Assembly (NCBI RefSeq): GCF_014905135.1 | Contig: NZ_CP041406.1 | Location: 1,178,001-1,242,000, forward strand | DNA length: 64,000 bases | Direction: 5' to 3' | Source: Sulfurimonas paralvinellae | GTDB taxonomy: Bacteria; Campylobacterota; Campylobacteria; Campylobacterales; Sulfurimonadaceae | Shown here: positions 33,528-42,955 of the stretch, in pieces | Position numbering within the stretch: the first letter of the stretch is position 1 | How the letters are laid out: the number at the start of each line of letters is the position of its first letter | Made by a program: the position numbers and the translations under genes | The notes under the pieces: model-generated | Databases searched by the model: none | What the model saw: only the letters and a program-made list of their open reading frames with translations | What the model was told of the DNA's origin: nothing

Positions 33528-34888
33528 TGAAAATATTTGCAACGCTACTGCTTGGCAGTTCGATGCTCTTTGCATCATCATTTATCACTTACAAAATAGA
33601 CAACATAAAAAAAACAACTAAGAGCGAGATACACACTATGCCTTCACCACTACCGAAGTATGAAACGAAAACACTCAAGAACGGACTCCAGATCGTAGTC
33701 ATTCCACTCCATAATGAAACAGATGTTGTCAGTACCGACATCTTTTACAAGGTCGGCAGCCGCAATGAAATGATGGGAAAAACAGGAATAGCCCATATGC
33801 TCGAGCATATGAACTTCAAAAGCACCAAACATCTTCAAGCCGGAGAGTTTGACAAAGAAGTCAAAAGCATCGGCGGCGTCAATAACGCTTCAACAAGCTT
33901 TGACTATACACACTACTTCATTAAATCATCATCAGAGAACTTTAAAAAATCGGTTGATCTTTTTGCGGAACTGATGGAAAATCTTAATCTTAAAGATGAG
34001 GAGTTCCAGCCTGAACGCAATGTCGTTATGGAAGAGAGACGCTGGAGAACAGACAACAATCCTATGGGATATCTCTACTTCAGACTCTTTAACAACGCCT
34101 ATGTATATCATCCATACCACTGGACACCTATTGGTTTCATTAACGATATAAAAACATGGACCATAGATGACATTCGCAGCTTTCACTGTACCTATTATCA
34201 GCCGCAAAATGCAATCTTGATGGTAACGGGCGATATTGAACCGCAAAAGGTTTTTGATGAGGCAGAGTCTGCTTTTGGCAAAATTAAAAACAGCGGTGAC
34301 ATTCCTGTAGTAAAATTCGTAGAACCAAAACAGGACGGTCCAAAACGCGTTGTCATTCATAAAGAGAGTGAAGTTGAGATGATCGCCATTACATTTCACA
34401 TCCCAAATTTTCAGCACAAAGACCAAGTGACGCTTAGTGTTATTTCAGAGATTCTTTACTCGGGAAAAAGTTCCCGTCTCTATAAAGAACTCATTGATAA
34501 ACAACGTCTTGTAAACTCTGTCTATGCCTACAATATGGAAAACAAAGATCCGGGACTATTCATCTTCTTAGCAACCTGCAACCCAGGTGTAAAAGCGGAA
34601 ACAGTGGAAAAAGAGCTTATCAAACAGATAGAGCGCATCAAAAATGAACCTGTTACAAAAGAAGAGCTAGAGAAAGTCAAAATCAATACAAAATCTGATT
34701 TTGTTTACTCGTTGGAGAGTTCAAGTTCCGTGGCAAACCTCTACGGAAGCTATCTTGTACGCGGTGATATAACTCCGCTTGAGAAGTACGAAGAGAACGT
34801 CAATAAAATAACAGCAAAAAAAGTCCAAAAAGCGGCACAGAAATATTTTGATTTCAACACGGCAACGACTGTTATTCTAAAAAAATAA
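33527..34888 (+). CDS. M16 family metallopeptidase, exported
   Basis: The 453-residue protein has a signal peptide (MKIFATLLLGSSMLFASS) and the inverted zinc motif HMLEH (HxxEH) in GIAHMLEHMNFKST. The distal Glu is in NVVMEERRWRTDN. The second, non-catalytic half (ELEKVKINTKSDFVYSLESS) is complete. M16 peptidases degrade peptides in the periplasm. It shares a base with pyrD and ends beside a convergent GGDEF-EAL gene with no room for a terminator. Confidence 0.9.
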   Translation: MKIFATLLLGSSMLFASSFITYKIDNIKKTTKSEIHTMPSPLPKYETKTLKNGLQIVVIPLHNETDVVSTDIFYKVGSRNEMMGKTGIAHMLEHMNFKSTKHLQAGEFDKEVKSIGGVNNASTSFDYTHYFIKSSSENFKKSVDLFAELMENLNLKDEEFQPERNVVMEERRWRTDNNPMGYLYFRLFNNAYVYHPYHWTPIGFINDIKTWTIDDIRSFHCTYYQPQNAILMVTGDIEPQKVFDEAESAFGKIKNSGDIPVVKFVEPKQDGPKRVVIHKESEVEMIAITFHIPNFQHKDQVTLSVISEILYSGKSSRLYKELIDKQRLVNSVYAYNMENKDPGLFIFLATCNPGVKAETVEKELIKQIERIKNEPVTKEELEKVKINTKSDFVYSLESSSSVANLYGSYLVRGDITPLEKYEENVNKITAKKVQKAAQKYFDFNTATTVILKK

Positions 34889-34889
34889 T

Positions 34890-36788
34890 TTAAATGCTAA
34901 ACTCAGGGCGGCCTAAATAATAGCCCTGCAAGCAATCTACTCCAAGCTCGATGAGCACATCATGTTCCTCTTTTGTCTCAACCATTTCGGCAATCGTCTG
35001 CATAGACATATTACGGGCAAATTCTACGATTGCTTTTACAATGTTATATGCCGCTTTATCTTTATCGACATTTTTAATGATGCTCCCGTCAATTTTAAGG
35101 ATGTCGATGTCAAGATTTATCATGTATCTGAAATTCGCATAGCCGCTTCCAAAGTCATCCAAGGCTATTAAAAATCCCATTGCTCTCAATTTGACAAGGC
35201 TCTGTTGGATCAACTCAAAGTTTTTAATCTCTTCATGTTCAAGTATTTCAATGGTAAGCCGCTCGGCCAATGCTCTTTTTCCTCCAAATGTAATCTGTAA
35301 AAGTTTCATTATGTCTTCATTTAAAATATCTTGAATATCCAAATTGATTGAAAGATGAATCTCTTTATTTGAGTTGAGCATTCCGATGGCCTTATCAAGA
35401 ACAATTGCCGTAAGACTGACATAAACCTGCGTGTGGCGTATGGATGGTATAAAACTATTTGGTGGAATGATCTTGCCTTCTTTGTTCATCATACGAAGCA
35501 GCATCTCATATTTGACTATTTCACCTGTACGTGTATCATAGATAGGCTGAAAAGCACAGCGAATCCCTCCCTCATCGATTGCAAGACGGATATCACTGAT
35601 GCGGTTCGATGCCTCACTCTCATACTTTTTCTTATCATCAAAGATCTCAACTCTGTTACGCCCCAAAGATTTGGCAATGTAGAGCTGTTCATCCGCTATT
35701 TTAATAGCTTCTTCAATGTTTTTGGCGCTGTAAGGAAAAGGATTGACTCCTATGGAGAGTGTCATCTTTATTTTGTTGTTATGACTGAAGATTTCATGTT
35801 TCATCACCGCTTCTCGAATTCTCTCTGCAACTTTAATTGATTCCTTGCTCTCTTGTTTATCCACAAGTAAAATAAACTCTTCGCCTCCAAAACGGATAAG
35901 CATATCCTCTTGACGTATATTCGACTTTATCTCATTGACGACAGCTATAAGGACGTCATCGCCGACATCATGACCAAAGTTGTCATTTACAAGCTTAAAA
36001 TTATCCAGATCTATCATCATCAGATAGTAGTTTTGCAGTGATGTCGTTTCCAGAAATTCTGAGAGATATTGACGATTGTAAATTTTTGTAAGTGGGTCGA
36101 TAAATGCCTTTTTCTTTGTTTTGTAGTAGAGATAAACCAAAATATACGCAAGCAAGAGCATAAAAAGCATAAAAGCCGTTATATAGAGAAAAATGCTCTC
36201 TATCGGATTTAAAATTTTTACAATTTCAGCATAAACATCGTATGTAAAGTCAGCACCCAGTACAGCAATGACTTTATTGTCTTTTACAATTGGATAGGCA
36301 ACGGTAACCCATAATGAATCCAAATCATGCTGATCCGCTATCTGATACTTCTTTGTTTTATAAGCTTTATCCCAGATATCCGACTCTGTGTCGAATTTTT
36401 GGTTTAAAAAAGCTCGTTCTTCTTTATCTTCCGTTGCATCAAGCAAGTATCGGTATCTGTCGTTTTCATCTTTATAAAGCATATAAAGATACTTTACATC
36501 TTCACCCTGCAGTAAAGCGAGCTCATGTTCCAGCTCACTCGCCACCGAAGCATTATCTAAAATCATTTCGGCAAGATTCACTGTATAGTTTTTTTCTATG
36601 TTAAGAGCATACTTCTGCAGCAGATGCACCTTTTGATCGATAAGATGCTCTTTTATGACACTAAACACCCGCTCTTTAGCTTGAATAAATTCAAAATAAA
36701 TAATCATCGATGCAATAGTGACAATGGGAATGATAACCGCTAGGATAACAAAGCTTTTATTGACTCTCAATCTACGGTTTATCATCAT
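34890..36788 (-). CDS. Membrane GGDEF-EAL protein with Cache-like sensor
   Basis: The 632-residue protein has helix 1 (about 12 to 34), a periplasmic Cache-like domain (40 to 195), helix 2 (198 to 222), a GGDEF domain (active site GGEEF at 301 to 305) and an EAL domain. The EAL signature reads YEMLLRM: the metal-binding Glu428 is kept, but Ala is Met. Other EAL residues are present (IEILEHEEI, DDFGSGYANF, LKIDGSII, ETKEEH). It is the last of three overlapping genes with a small periplasmic protein and a TonB-type receptor, and probably carries their signal to cyclic-di-GMP levels. Confidence 0.88.
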   Translation of the reverse strand: MMINRRLRVNKSFVILAVIIPIVTIASMIIYFEFIQAKERVFSVIKEHLIDQKVHLLQKYALNIEKNYTVNLAEMILDNASVASELEHELALLQGEDVKYLYMLYKDENDRYRYLLDATEDKEERAFLNQKFDTESDIWDKAYKTKKYQIADQHDLDSLWVTVAYPIVKDNKVIAVLGADFTYDVYAEIVKILNPIESIFLYITAFMLFMLLLAYILVYLYYKTKKKAFIDPLTKIYNRQYLSEFLETTSLQNYYLMMIDLDNFKLVNDNFGHDVGDDVLIAVVNEIKSNIRQEDMLIRFGGEEFILLVDKQESKESIKVAERIREAVMKHEIFSHNNKIKMTLSIGVNPFPYSAKNIEEAIKIADEQLYIAKSLGRNRVEIFDDKKKYESEASNRISDIRLAIDEGGIRCAFQPIYDTRTGEIVKYEMLLRMMNKEGKIIPPNSFIPSIRHTQVYVSLTAIVLDKAIGMLNSNKEIHLSINLDIQDILNEDIMKLLQITFGGKRALAERLTIEILEHEEIKNFELIQQSLVKLRAMGFLIALDDFGSGYANFRYMINLDIDILKIDGSIIKNVDKDKAAYNIVKAIVEFARNMSMQTIAEMVETKEEHDVLIELGVDCLQGYYLGRPEFSI

Positions 36789-37198
36789 TTCTCTATGTAC
36801 TTATCAAAACTTTTATCAAGTTTTATATGGTGTTTTTTGAGTCTGTAGTCATAAAAAAGAATATTCGGCCGTCCTTTTTGCCAAAAAAATGCACCGACAA
36901 CATCAGGATTTTTAAGTTGTGAGTAACGGGTTCCAAATAACACCTTGTCCTTGCATGTCACAGGAAGATTTTTAAGTGTAGAAAGCAATACAACATCCGC
37001 TTCACTACACTGCGTGACAATCTCTATAGCTCCCGGATATGTTTCTAAAGCTTTGTTACTCTTGTATATACAGACTTTGGGATGCTCTTTTGCCGTCACA
37101 GCTCTGAGAACTTTATTAAAAATTGCCGACTCAAGCTCGATATCGCTTGCATGAAGAATATTTCCGATAATTACTAGTATTATAAGGAAAATTTTCAA
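36785..37198 (-). CDS. Small periplasmic protein, possibly YfiR-like
   Basis: The 137-residue protein has a signal peptide (MKIFLIILVIIGNILHAS). The order of elements (a domain with ADVVLLSTL, then LFGTRYSQL, then KGRPNILFYDYRLKKHHIKL and a terminal helix) resembles YfiR/DUF4154 periplasmic regulators. I cannot confirm membership by eye. Two cysteines (KVCIYKS and VTQCSE or VTCKD) could form a disulfide, as in YfiR. It overlaps both neighbours by 4 nt, so it is strictly co-expressed with the receptor and the GGDEF-EAL protein. Confidence 0.55.
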   Translation of the reverse strand: MKIFLIILVIIGNILHASDIELESAIFNKVLRAVTAKEHPKVCIYKSNKALETYPGAIEIVTQCSEADVVLLSTLKNLPVTCKDKVLFGTRYSQLKNPDVVGAFFWQKGRPNILFYDYRLKKHHIKLDKSFDKYIEK

Positions 37199-39075
37199 AA
37201 CAGATATTCCACACTTAGCATAAATTTTTGCTCAATGACAGGTACTTCAAGCAGTTTTGTAGTTGGCATAAGATTGTAGTAATATTTTCTAGTCAATCCT
37301 GCATTGAGTATATTTTCACCCTTGAGATTGATGTGAAGATCCGGTGTTACCCCATACTTTACCCCTGCAGAGTAGTCATAACCCGTATCAAGATTTTCAA
37401 ATCCGTGATTGATAACAAGTTCATTGAAGATATCAAACTTCGAAACACTGTTTACCATTCGAATAAGATAGTTATAGTGTTCAACGCTTGTCGCTTCATT
37501 AGGCAGATTGAGCTGTGCATAATCAAATGCCAACTGTAGCTCATCTTTTTTTCTGAAAAAATAATGAAATTCCAAAGCAGCGTAATATGCCGTAAAATCA
37601 TCTTTTGAATTTTGCATCACACCTAAATTGTCAGGAATAAGAAATTTTTTTGTTCGGTTATATCCAAAAACTATTTTTGACATCGTCTGCTCACCAGTAC
37701 GACTTATCTCCTGTGTCAGAGACAAATACTCTTCGGGGTCTAAGTTTGGATTACCCACATGTGATTCTGCCGTCATAAAGGGTTCTGGAACAAACTCCTG
37801 ATTTGATAGAAATGTCTTTGATACCCATTGTTTATTTGTATAGATATATGAAAGTCGTACTTGCGAAACATCTTCATCTTTCATAGCTTTATTTCTGTCA
37901 TAGTGCTGCAGCATAGCAGAAAGACTTACGAGATTATTTTCTGAAAATGAAATGGCATCTTCTAAGAACAGCGAGTAGATATTTTCAGTGTCATATTTTT
38001 GCTGTGCTGGACTTGGAACTGAGTCATATTTAACATCATCTAGAGAAAAATTCTTATATCGAAACTGAACACCTGCACTGATAGCATGATTCTCAATTTT
38101 AAATTTTTTCTTTACAATGGCTGTCATCACTTCAGAATCAAATTGCTGATTCATCAAAGAGAAGCCTCCAGGTACAGGAGAACTATAGCTTGCATCATAA
38201 CTGCCAGAACTATTAATATAAGAGAGATTAAAGGTCAAACTGTCATTTTGAAACTTAGAACCAAAAGAGGCATTTATAAATTTCTTTTCCAGATTAGTCT
38301 CTTTTGGAGCAGCATATGGCAACAATCCCAAAAAACCATCATGGTCTGTTGTAAACGCGTTTAGCTCTACTTTATAGTTCTCTTTTTCCAAAGAACCGTA
38401 AAAATGGTTTGTCGTTGTATCTCTTTTGACTGTTTGATTATCGACATCATAACTGTCTTGATTGTTTTGGGAATGATTTGCATAGACAAAATAAGCCATA
38501 TCATCAACAAATCCTGCATTGTAGATATTTTCTTTGTGAGTTCCATGTAAAGCACCGAGAACTTTTACACGTGTCCCGGCATCTCTTTTTGCTTCTTTGG
38601 AGTACAGCCGTATAACAACAGTGGCCGGTTCAATTCCAAAATCAAAAGAAGGAAACCCTTCATAGATCTCTACATGATCAACAAAGTCCATCTCAATATT
38701 TCCAAAGAGATTAAAACCGCTTCCTGTAATCGGGAGGACAAGCTCATTGTCATTGAGATAAATTCTGACAGATTTTGAACTAAAGGCAACAGGATCAAGG
38801 TTAATCATATCAGGTTCGTTCACTCTGTTTTCAAGATATCTGAAAAATCGAATGGACTTAAGCACATCTTTGAGTGTTTCAACCTGCATACGCTCAAGGT
38901 CATCACGGGTATAGACGATGAGATGTCCTGCATTTTCATCTTTTGTCTTTTTGGAAAGTTCTGATTCTGTTTTATACTGATCCAACAAAGTATCAATATC
39001 AGATGCTTGCAAGATTACAGAAAAACCTAACAATACCAAAACAGACTTCACAAATAAATTTTTCAAAAAAGACAT
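37195..39075 (-). CDS. TonB-dependent receptor-like outer-membrane protein
   Basis: The 626-residue protein has a signal peptide (KSVLVLLGFSVILQAS). A plug domain (about 50 to 165) shows VYTRDDLERMQVETLKDVLK, FGNIEMDFVDHVEIYEG and EPATVVIRLYSK. A long beta-barrel region ends in aromatic SVEYLF, typical of outer-membrane insertion. An N-terminal TonB box is not clear. It is the first gene of a three-gene overlapping operon ending in GGDEF-EAL, which suggests a sensory rather than, or as well as, transport role. The ligand is unknown. Confidence 0.8.
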   Translation of the reverse strand: MSFLKNLFVKSVLVLLGFSVILQASDIDTLLDQYKTESELSKKTKDENAGHLIVYTRDDLERMQVETLKDVLKSIRFFRYLENRVNEPDMINLDPVAFSSKSVRIYLNDNELVLPITGSGFNLFGNIEMDFVDHVEIYEGFPSFDFGIEPATVVIRLYSKEAKRDAGTRVKVLGALHGTHKENIYNAGFVDDMAYFVYANHSQNNQDSYDVDNQTVKRDTTTNHFYGSLEKENYKVELNAFTTDHDGFLGLLPYAAPKETNLEKKFINASFGSKFQNDSLTFNLSYINSSGSYDASYSSPVPGGFSLMNQQFDSEVMTAIVKKKFKIENHAISAGVQFRYKNFSLDDVKYDSVPSPAQQKYDTENIYSLFLEDAISFSENNLVSLSAMLQHYDRNKAMKDEDVSQVRLSYIYTNKQWVSKTFLSNQEFVPEPFMTAESHVGNPNLDPEEYLSLTQEISRTGEQTMSKIVFGYNRTKKFLIPDNLGVMQNSKDDFTAYYAALEFHYFFRKKDELQLAFDYAQLNLPNEATSVEHYNYLIRMVNSVSKFDIFNELVINHGFENLDTGYDYSAGVKYGVTPDLHINLKGENILNAGLTRKYYYNLMPTTKLLEVPVIEQKFMLSVEYLF

Positions 39076-39207
39076 TTTAAACTTTCCTTATTATTTATTA
39101 TCTTCATATTCCACTTAAAGCACTATTAATTAACCATAACATATTCCAATATTTTTTATTTATAATATTGCTCACACAAATAAATAATACTTTTAAAACT
39201 TTTTAGC

Positions 39208-39213
39208 TATAAT
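39208..39213 (+). promoter_or_regulatory. -10 element of the dapA promoter
   Basis: A TATAAT, in AGCTATAATTCG, lies 29 bp before the dapA ATG, with a weak GGGTAAA ribosome-binding site between them. The inverted repeat CAATATT/AATATTG (39147 to 39170) also lies in this divergent gap, between dapA and the TonB-type receptor gene. Confidence 0.45.
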
Positions 39214-39242
39214 TCGGCTATCAATTTAAAGGGTAAAGTTAA

Positions 39243-40136
39243 ATGAATTTAGTTACAGGTTCTTCAACCGCACTCATCACTCCGTTTAAAAACGGAAAAC
39301 TCGATGAGCAAAGATATGCAGATCTTATTAAACGTCAGATAAAACACGGCATGAATGCAGTTTGTCCGGTAGGTACAACCGGTGAGAGCGCAACGCTCAC
39401 GCATGATGAGCATAAACGCTGTATTGAAATAGCCGTAGAGGTTTGTAAAGGCACATCTACAAAAGTACTTGCAGGTGCAGGCAGCAATGCAACACACGAA
39501 GCCATAGAGATAGCTAAACATGCACAAAGCTGTGGTGTCGATGCTATCTTCTCAGTTTCACCATACTACAACAAACCTTCACAAGAGGGACTCTACCAAC
39601 ACTATAAAGCAATCGCCGAAGCTGTAAGCGAATTGCCGTTTATGCTCTACAATGTTCCGGGGCGTACAGGTGTTGATATCTCTGCGGACACGACGATCAG
39701 ACTTTTTGATGATGTCAAAAACATTTATGGTGTCAAAGAGGCAACAGGCAGTCTGGAGCGTACGGTAGAGTTGCTCTCACGCAGACCTGATCTGAAAGTA
39801 TTTTCAGGTGATGATGCCATTGACTACCCAATATTGGCAAATGGCGGTGCCGGTATCACTTCCGTAACATCGAACTTGATGCCTGACCTGAAAAGCCAAC
39901 TTGTAGACAAAGCACTCTCAGGTGACTTTCAAGGTGCAAAAGCGATCAATGACAAACTTTACCCTCTTAACAAAGTTATGTTCTGTGAAGCCAACCCTAT
40001 CCCTGTAAAAGCAGCTATGTACATTGCAGGACTACTCGATACACTGGAGTACAGACTTCCTCTCGTTGCACCAAGCAGCGAAAATATGAAAAAAATAGAA
40101 GAAGTAATGAAAAATTACGACATTAAAGGATTATAA
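39243..40136 (+). CDS. dapA: 4-hydroxy-tetrahydrodipicolinate synthase
   Basis: The 297-residue (beta/alpha)8 enzyme has the DapA residues: GTTGESATLTHDEH, the tyrosine YNVPGRTGVD and the Schiff-base lysine in YGVKEATGS. It condenses pyruvate with aspartate semialdehyde, the first committed step to lysine and meso-diaminopimelate. One base separates it from the enoyl reductase gene, an order also known in Campylobacter. Length is typical and all active-site residues appear intact. Confidence 0.95.
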   Translation: MNLVTGSSTALITPFKNGKLDEQRYADLIKRQIKHGMNAVCPVGTTGESATLTHDEHKRCIEIAVEVCKGTSTKVLAGAGSNATHEAIEIAKHAQSCGVDAIFSVSPYYNKPSQEGLYQHYKAIAEAVSELPFMLYNVPGRTGVDISADTTIRLFDDVKNIYGVKEATGSLERTVELLSRRPDLKVFSGDDAIDYPILANGGAGITSVTSNLMPDLKSQLVDKALSGDFQGAKAINDKLYPLNKVMFCEANPIPVKAAMYIAGLLDTLEYRLPLVAPSSENMKKIEEVMKNYDIKGL

Positions 40137-40137
40137 T

Positions 40138-40914
40138 ATGGCAGAATTCAAAGGAAAAACTCTTTTTATCAGCGGTGGAACACGCGGTATCGGAAAAGCT
40201 ATCGTTTACGCTTTTGCCGAAGCTGGTGCAGATGTAGCTTTTACGTACGCTTCAAGTGCAGATACAGCTAATGATATCATCGCAGATGTTGAGAGCAAAT
40301 ATGGCGTAAAATCCTGTGCTTACAAGCTCAATATCTTAGAGCCAAACACTTACAAAGATGTTTTTAAAGAGTTCGATGCTGATTTTGAGAGACTTGATTT
40401 CTTCATATCCAACGCTATTATCTCCGGTCGTGCCGTAGTTGGCGGTTTTGGTCCATTTATGCGTTTAAAACCTCGTGGACTTGACAACATCTGGACTGCG
40501 ACGGTCGACGCTTTTGTCGTCGGTGCTCAAGAAGCGGCAAAAAGAATGGAAAAAGTCGGCGGCGGAAATATCATCAGCATGAGTTCAACAGGAAATCTTG
40601 TCTATACACCGAACTATGCAGGTCACGGTGCAAACAAAGCGGCAGTTGAGACGATGGTAAAATATGCAGCGGCGGAACTCGGTGAGAAGAACATCAGAGT
40701 AAACGCAGTAAGCGGCGGGCCGATCGATACAGATGCACTCAAAGCATTTCCAAACTATGAAGAGGTAAAAGCGGAAGTCGTTGCGCGTTCACCACTTTCA
40801 CGTATGGGTGAAGCACAAGATCTAACCGGTGCATGTAAATTTTTATGTTCAAATGACTCCTCATGGCTAACAGGTCAAACTATCGTCGTCGACGGTGGAA
40901 CTACTTTTCAGTAA
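40138..40914 (+). CDS. SDR-family enoyl-ACP reductase candidate (FabI/FabL type)
   Basis: The 258-residue SDR starts with a nucleotide-binding ISGGTRGIGKAI (TGxxxGIG type). The catalytic Tyr160 and Lys167 are separated by six residues (YAGHGANK), the enoyl-ACP reductase spacing rather than the Tyr-x3-Lys of ordinary SDRs. The end reads LTGQTIVVDGG, the usual SDR close. This points to a FabI/FabL-like enoyl-ACP reductase in fatty acid synthesis. It is co-transcribed with dapA. Another FabI may exist elsewhere, so redundancy is possible. Confidence 0.7.
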   Translation: MAEFKGKTLFISGGTRGIGKAIVYAFAEAGADVAFTYASSADTANDIIADVESKYGVKSCAYKLNILEPNTYKDVFKEFDADFERLDFFISNAIISGRAVVGGFGPFMRLKPRGLDNIWTATVDAFVVGAQEAAKRMEKVGGGNIISMSSTGNLVYTPNYAGHGANKAAVETMVKYAAAELGEKNIRVNAVSGGPIDTDALKAFPNYEEVKAEVVARSPLSRMGEAQDLTGACKFLCSNDSSWLTGQTIVVDGGTTFQ

Positions 40915-40933
40915 ACAACCTAAAAAATACTCG

Positions 40934-40948
40934 CAGGCATCATGCCTG
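40934..40948. terminator. Weak hairpin after the dapA/enoyl-reductase genes
   Basis: CAGGCA (40934 to 40939) pairs with TGCCTG (40943 to 40948) around a 3-nt loop, 19 bp after the stop. A T-rich stretch follows on the plus strand. The stem is short, so the call is tentative. Confidence 0.35.
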
Positions 40949-40983
40949 TAAGTCTTCTTATCACTTTATAAGCAATTTTTCTA

Positions 40984-40989
40984 TATAAT
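40984..40989 (+). promoter_or_regulatory. -10 element of the hydrogenase-4-like operon
   Basis: TATAAT within CTATATAATTCG gives a leader of about 70 nt before the first operon ATG. No -35 is visible and no other coding signal explains the gap. Confidence 0.4.
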
Positions 40990-41068
40990 TCGTTCAAATA
41001 ATTCAGGACTGCCTTTCTACTCATTAACAGCCCTCCATTAGAATCTTTTTCTGGAGTTGTTACGAAAA

Positions 41069-42955
41069 ATGTTTCTCTTTGATACACTCTCTGTAGTTTT
41101 TGTTGCACTCATCATACTTGGTGCAGTTCCAAATCTTTTTTACTCTAGCGGATATCTGCCGCATATTGAGAGAAAAGCATACTACCAACTCCACTATTTT
41201 GCTTTTATACTCTCAATGATAGGTGTTGTCATCAGTGCCAATTCGCTCGTATTTCTCTTCTTTTGGGAGATTATGAGTCTTAGCTCATGGCAGCTTATTT
41301 TAACAGAACCAAAAGAGAAAAGTACCATAGAAGCTGCCCGTTTTTACTTTTTAATGACACACTTCGGTTTTGTTTTTTTACTCCTTTTCTTTTTAATTGT
41401 GACAAACGGTGACCTTGAGATTAGTTTTGCCCAGATGAAAAGCATTGCTGCAACATTTGCCTACCCGACCATGCTCTTTTTCTTCTTGATCTTAGGCTTT
41501 TTAAGCAAGGCCGGTGCCGTGCCTGTACATGTCTGGCTTCCTTATGCCCATCCTGCAGCACCCAGCCCGGTTTCAGCTCTTATGAGCGGCGTAATGCTCA
41601 AAGTCGCCATCTATGGAATGTTTCGCTTTTTATTTGATGTACTCTACCCTTGGCCGCTGCAATGGGGAACATTCATTCTCATTATTGGCTCTGTTACTGC
41701 TCTAGTAGGCATTCTTTATGCCATGGCAGAGCGTGACATCAAAGCGCTTTTGGCAAACTCTTCTATAGAAAATATCGGCATCATTTTAATTGCTTTTGGA
41801 ATGGGAATGATTTTTGATACTTTGGGGCTTACCATTTTAAGCACCTTCTCTTTTATAGCGGCAATTTTTCATATCTTTAACCATATGGGCTTTAAATCAC
41901 TACTCTTTATGGGCGCAGGTTCCATTTTACACCAAACACATACAAAAGATTTGGAAAAATTTGGCGGACTTATTAAAGCTATGCCTGTGACCGCCTTCAC
42001 CTTTTTGTTTGCTGCTATGAGCATCACCGCCCTGCCGCCGACCAATGGTTTTTTAAGCGAATGGATGATTTTTCAGTCCATCCTCAGCTCTAGCAGCATC
42101 GCAGATGCCATGACATTGAAACTTGCGCTTCCTTTTGCACTCTTCGCTCTTGCTATGACAGGGGGATTGGCAATTGCAACTTTTGTCAAAGCCTACGGTA
42201 TCACCTTTTTAGGTCTGCATAGAAGCACCAATGCCAAACATGCAAAAGAGGTAAATTTTTTAATGAAAAGCGGCATGGTGCTTATGGCACTTTTTATCGC
42301 ATCTCTTATGCTTTTTGCTCCACAGTATCTGCACTTTTTTGATAAACTCATGGTTAGTTTAGGAAAAAACTCTGTCTATGCACAGATCTTTCCAAATGGA
42401 TCTTTACAGATGCACTCACTTGGTGTCAATGGCGGTGTTGTCTCTCCACTCATTCTTTTTGCGGTACTTGTAGCGGTAACATCACTGTTGCTCTTTGCCT
42501 ATAAAGTATCTGGCGTTCGAACACAAGTGCATAGAACGTGGGCGTGCGGTTATAAAACTTCAGCGAAAATACAGTATACCGCCACAGGCTTTTCAGGCGT
42601 TATGAGAAGATTTTTCAACTGGTTATACAAGCCGCAGGAGCATGTAAGCAAACAAAACCTTGCAGGACATGAGACGAAATTTTCTGATGCAAGCTATGAA
42701 GTGCGTATTAAGCCGCTTTTTGAAGTTTTTATCTATGGAAATATAAAAAAATGGACTAACATTACAAGCTACTGGGTCTATCGTCTGGCACATTTTGAGC
42801 AGACACGCTACCCTGCCATGATATTTAACCTGATGCTCTTTATTCTCTACAGTTACAGAATCTTTACTCATGAGCTGGACTGGCAGAGTATTCTCATAGA
42901 GATGGCTTTGATGCTGATGTCACTCAAAATCTTAGTAATAGGAGAAAAAAAGTAA
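41069..42955 (+). CDS. HyfB/NuoL-like antiporter subunit, copy 1
   Basis: This membrane protein of about 628 residues belongs to the Mrp/NuoL family. It keeps the pumping residues: Glu in FFWEIMSL, Lys in SALMSGVMLKVAIYGMFRF and Lys in FNHMGFKSLLFMGAGS. The C-terminal third (TWACGYKTSAKIQYTATGFS) is the HyfB/HycC-type extension, unlike classic NuoL. The ATG at 41069 is chosen because the second copy starts at the same place (MFVFDT). An in-frame TTG at 41057 is an alternative. It is first of seven genes for a hydrogenase-4-related complex and should move protons or sodium. Confidence 0.85.
   Translation: MFLFDTLSVVFVALIILGAVPNLFYSSGYLPHIERKAYYQLHYFAFILSMIGVVISANSLVFLFFWEIMSLSSWQLILTEPKEKSTIEAARFYFLMTHFGFVFLLLFFLIVTNGDLEISFAQMKSIAATFAYPTMLFFFLILGFLSKAGAVPVHVWLPYAHPAAPSPVSALMSGVMLKVAIYGMFRFLFDVLYPWPLQWGTFILIIGSVTALVGILYAMAERDIKALLANSSIENIGIILIAFGMGMIFDTLGLTILSTFSFIAAIFHIFNHMGFKSLLFMGAGSILHQTHTKDLEKFGGLIKAMPVTAFTFLFAAMSITALPPTNGFLSEWMIFQSILSSSSIADAMTLKLALPFALFALAMTGGLAIATFVKAYGITFLGLHRSTNAKHAKEVNFLMKSGMVLMALFIASLMLFAPQYLHFFDKLMVSLGKNSVYAQIFPNGSLQMHSLGVNGGVVSPLILFAVLVAVTSLLLFAYKVSGVRTQVHRTWACGYKTSAKIQYTATGFSGVMRRFFNWLYKPQEHVSKQNLAGHETKFSDASYEVRIKPLFEVFIYGNIKKWTNITSYWVYRLAHFEQTRYPAMIFNLMLFILYSYRIFTHELDWQSILIEMALMLMSLKILVIGEKK

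Noticed and set aside
40920-41108. 62-residue minus-strand ORF upstream of the HyfB-like genes
   Set aside because: It overlaps the likely promoter and the start of the operon, has no ribosome-binding site and no recognisable motif.
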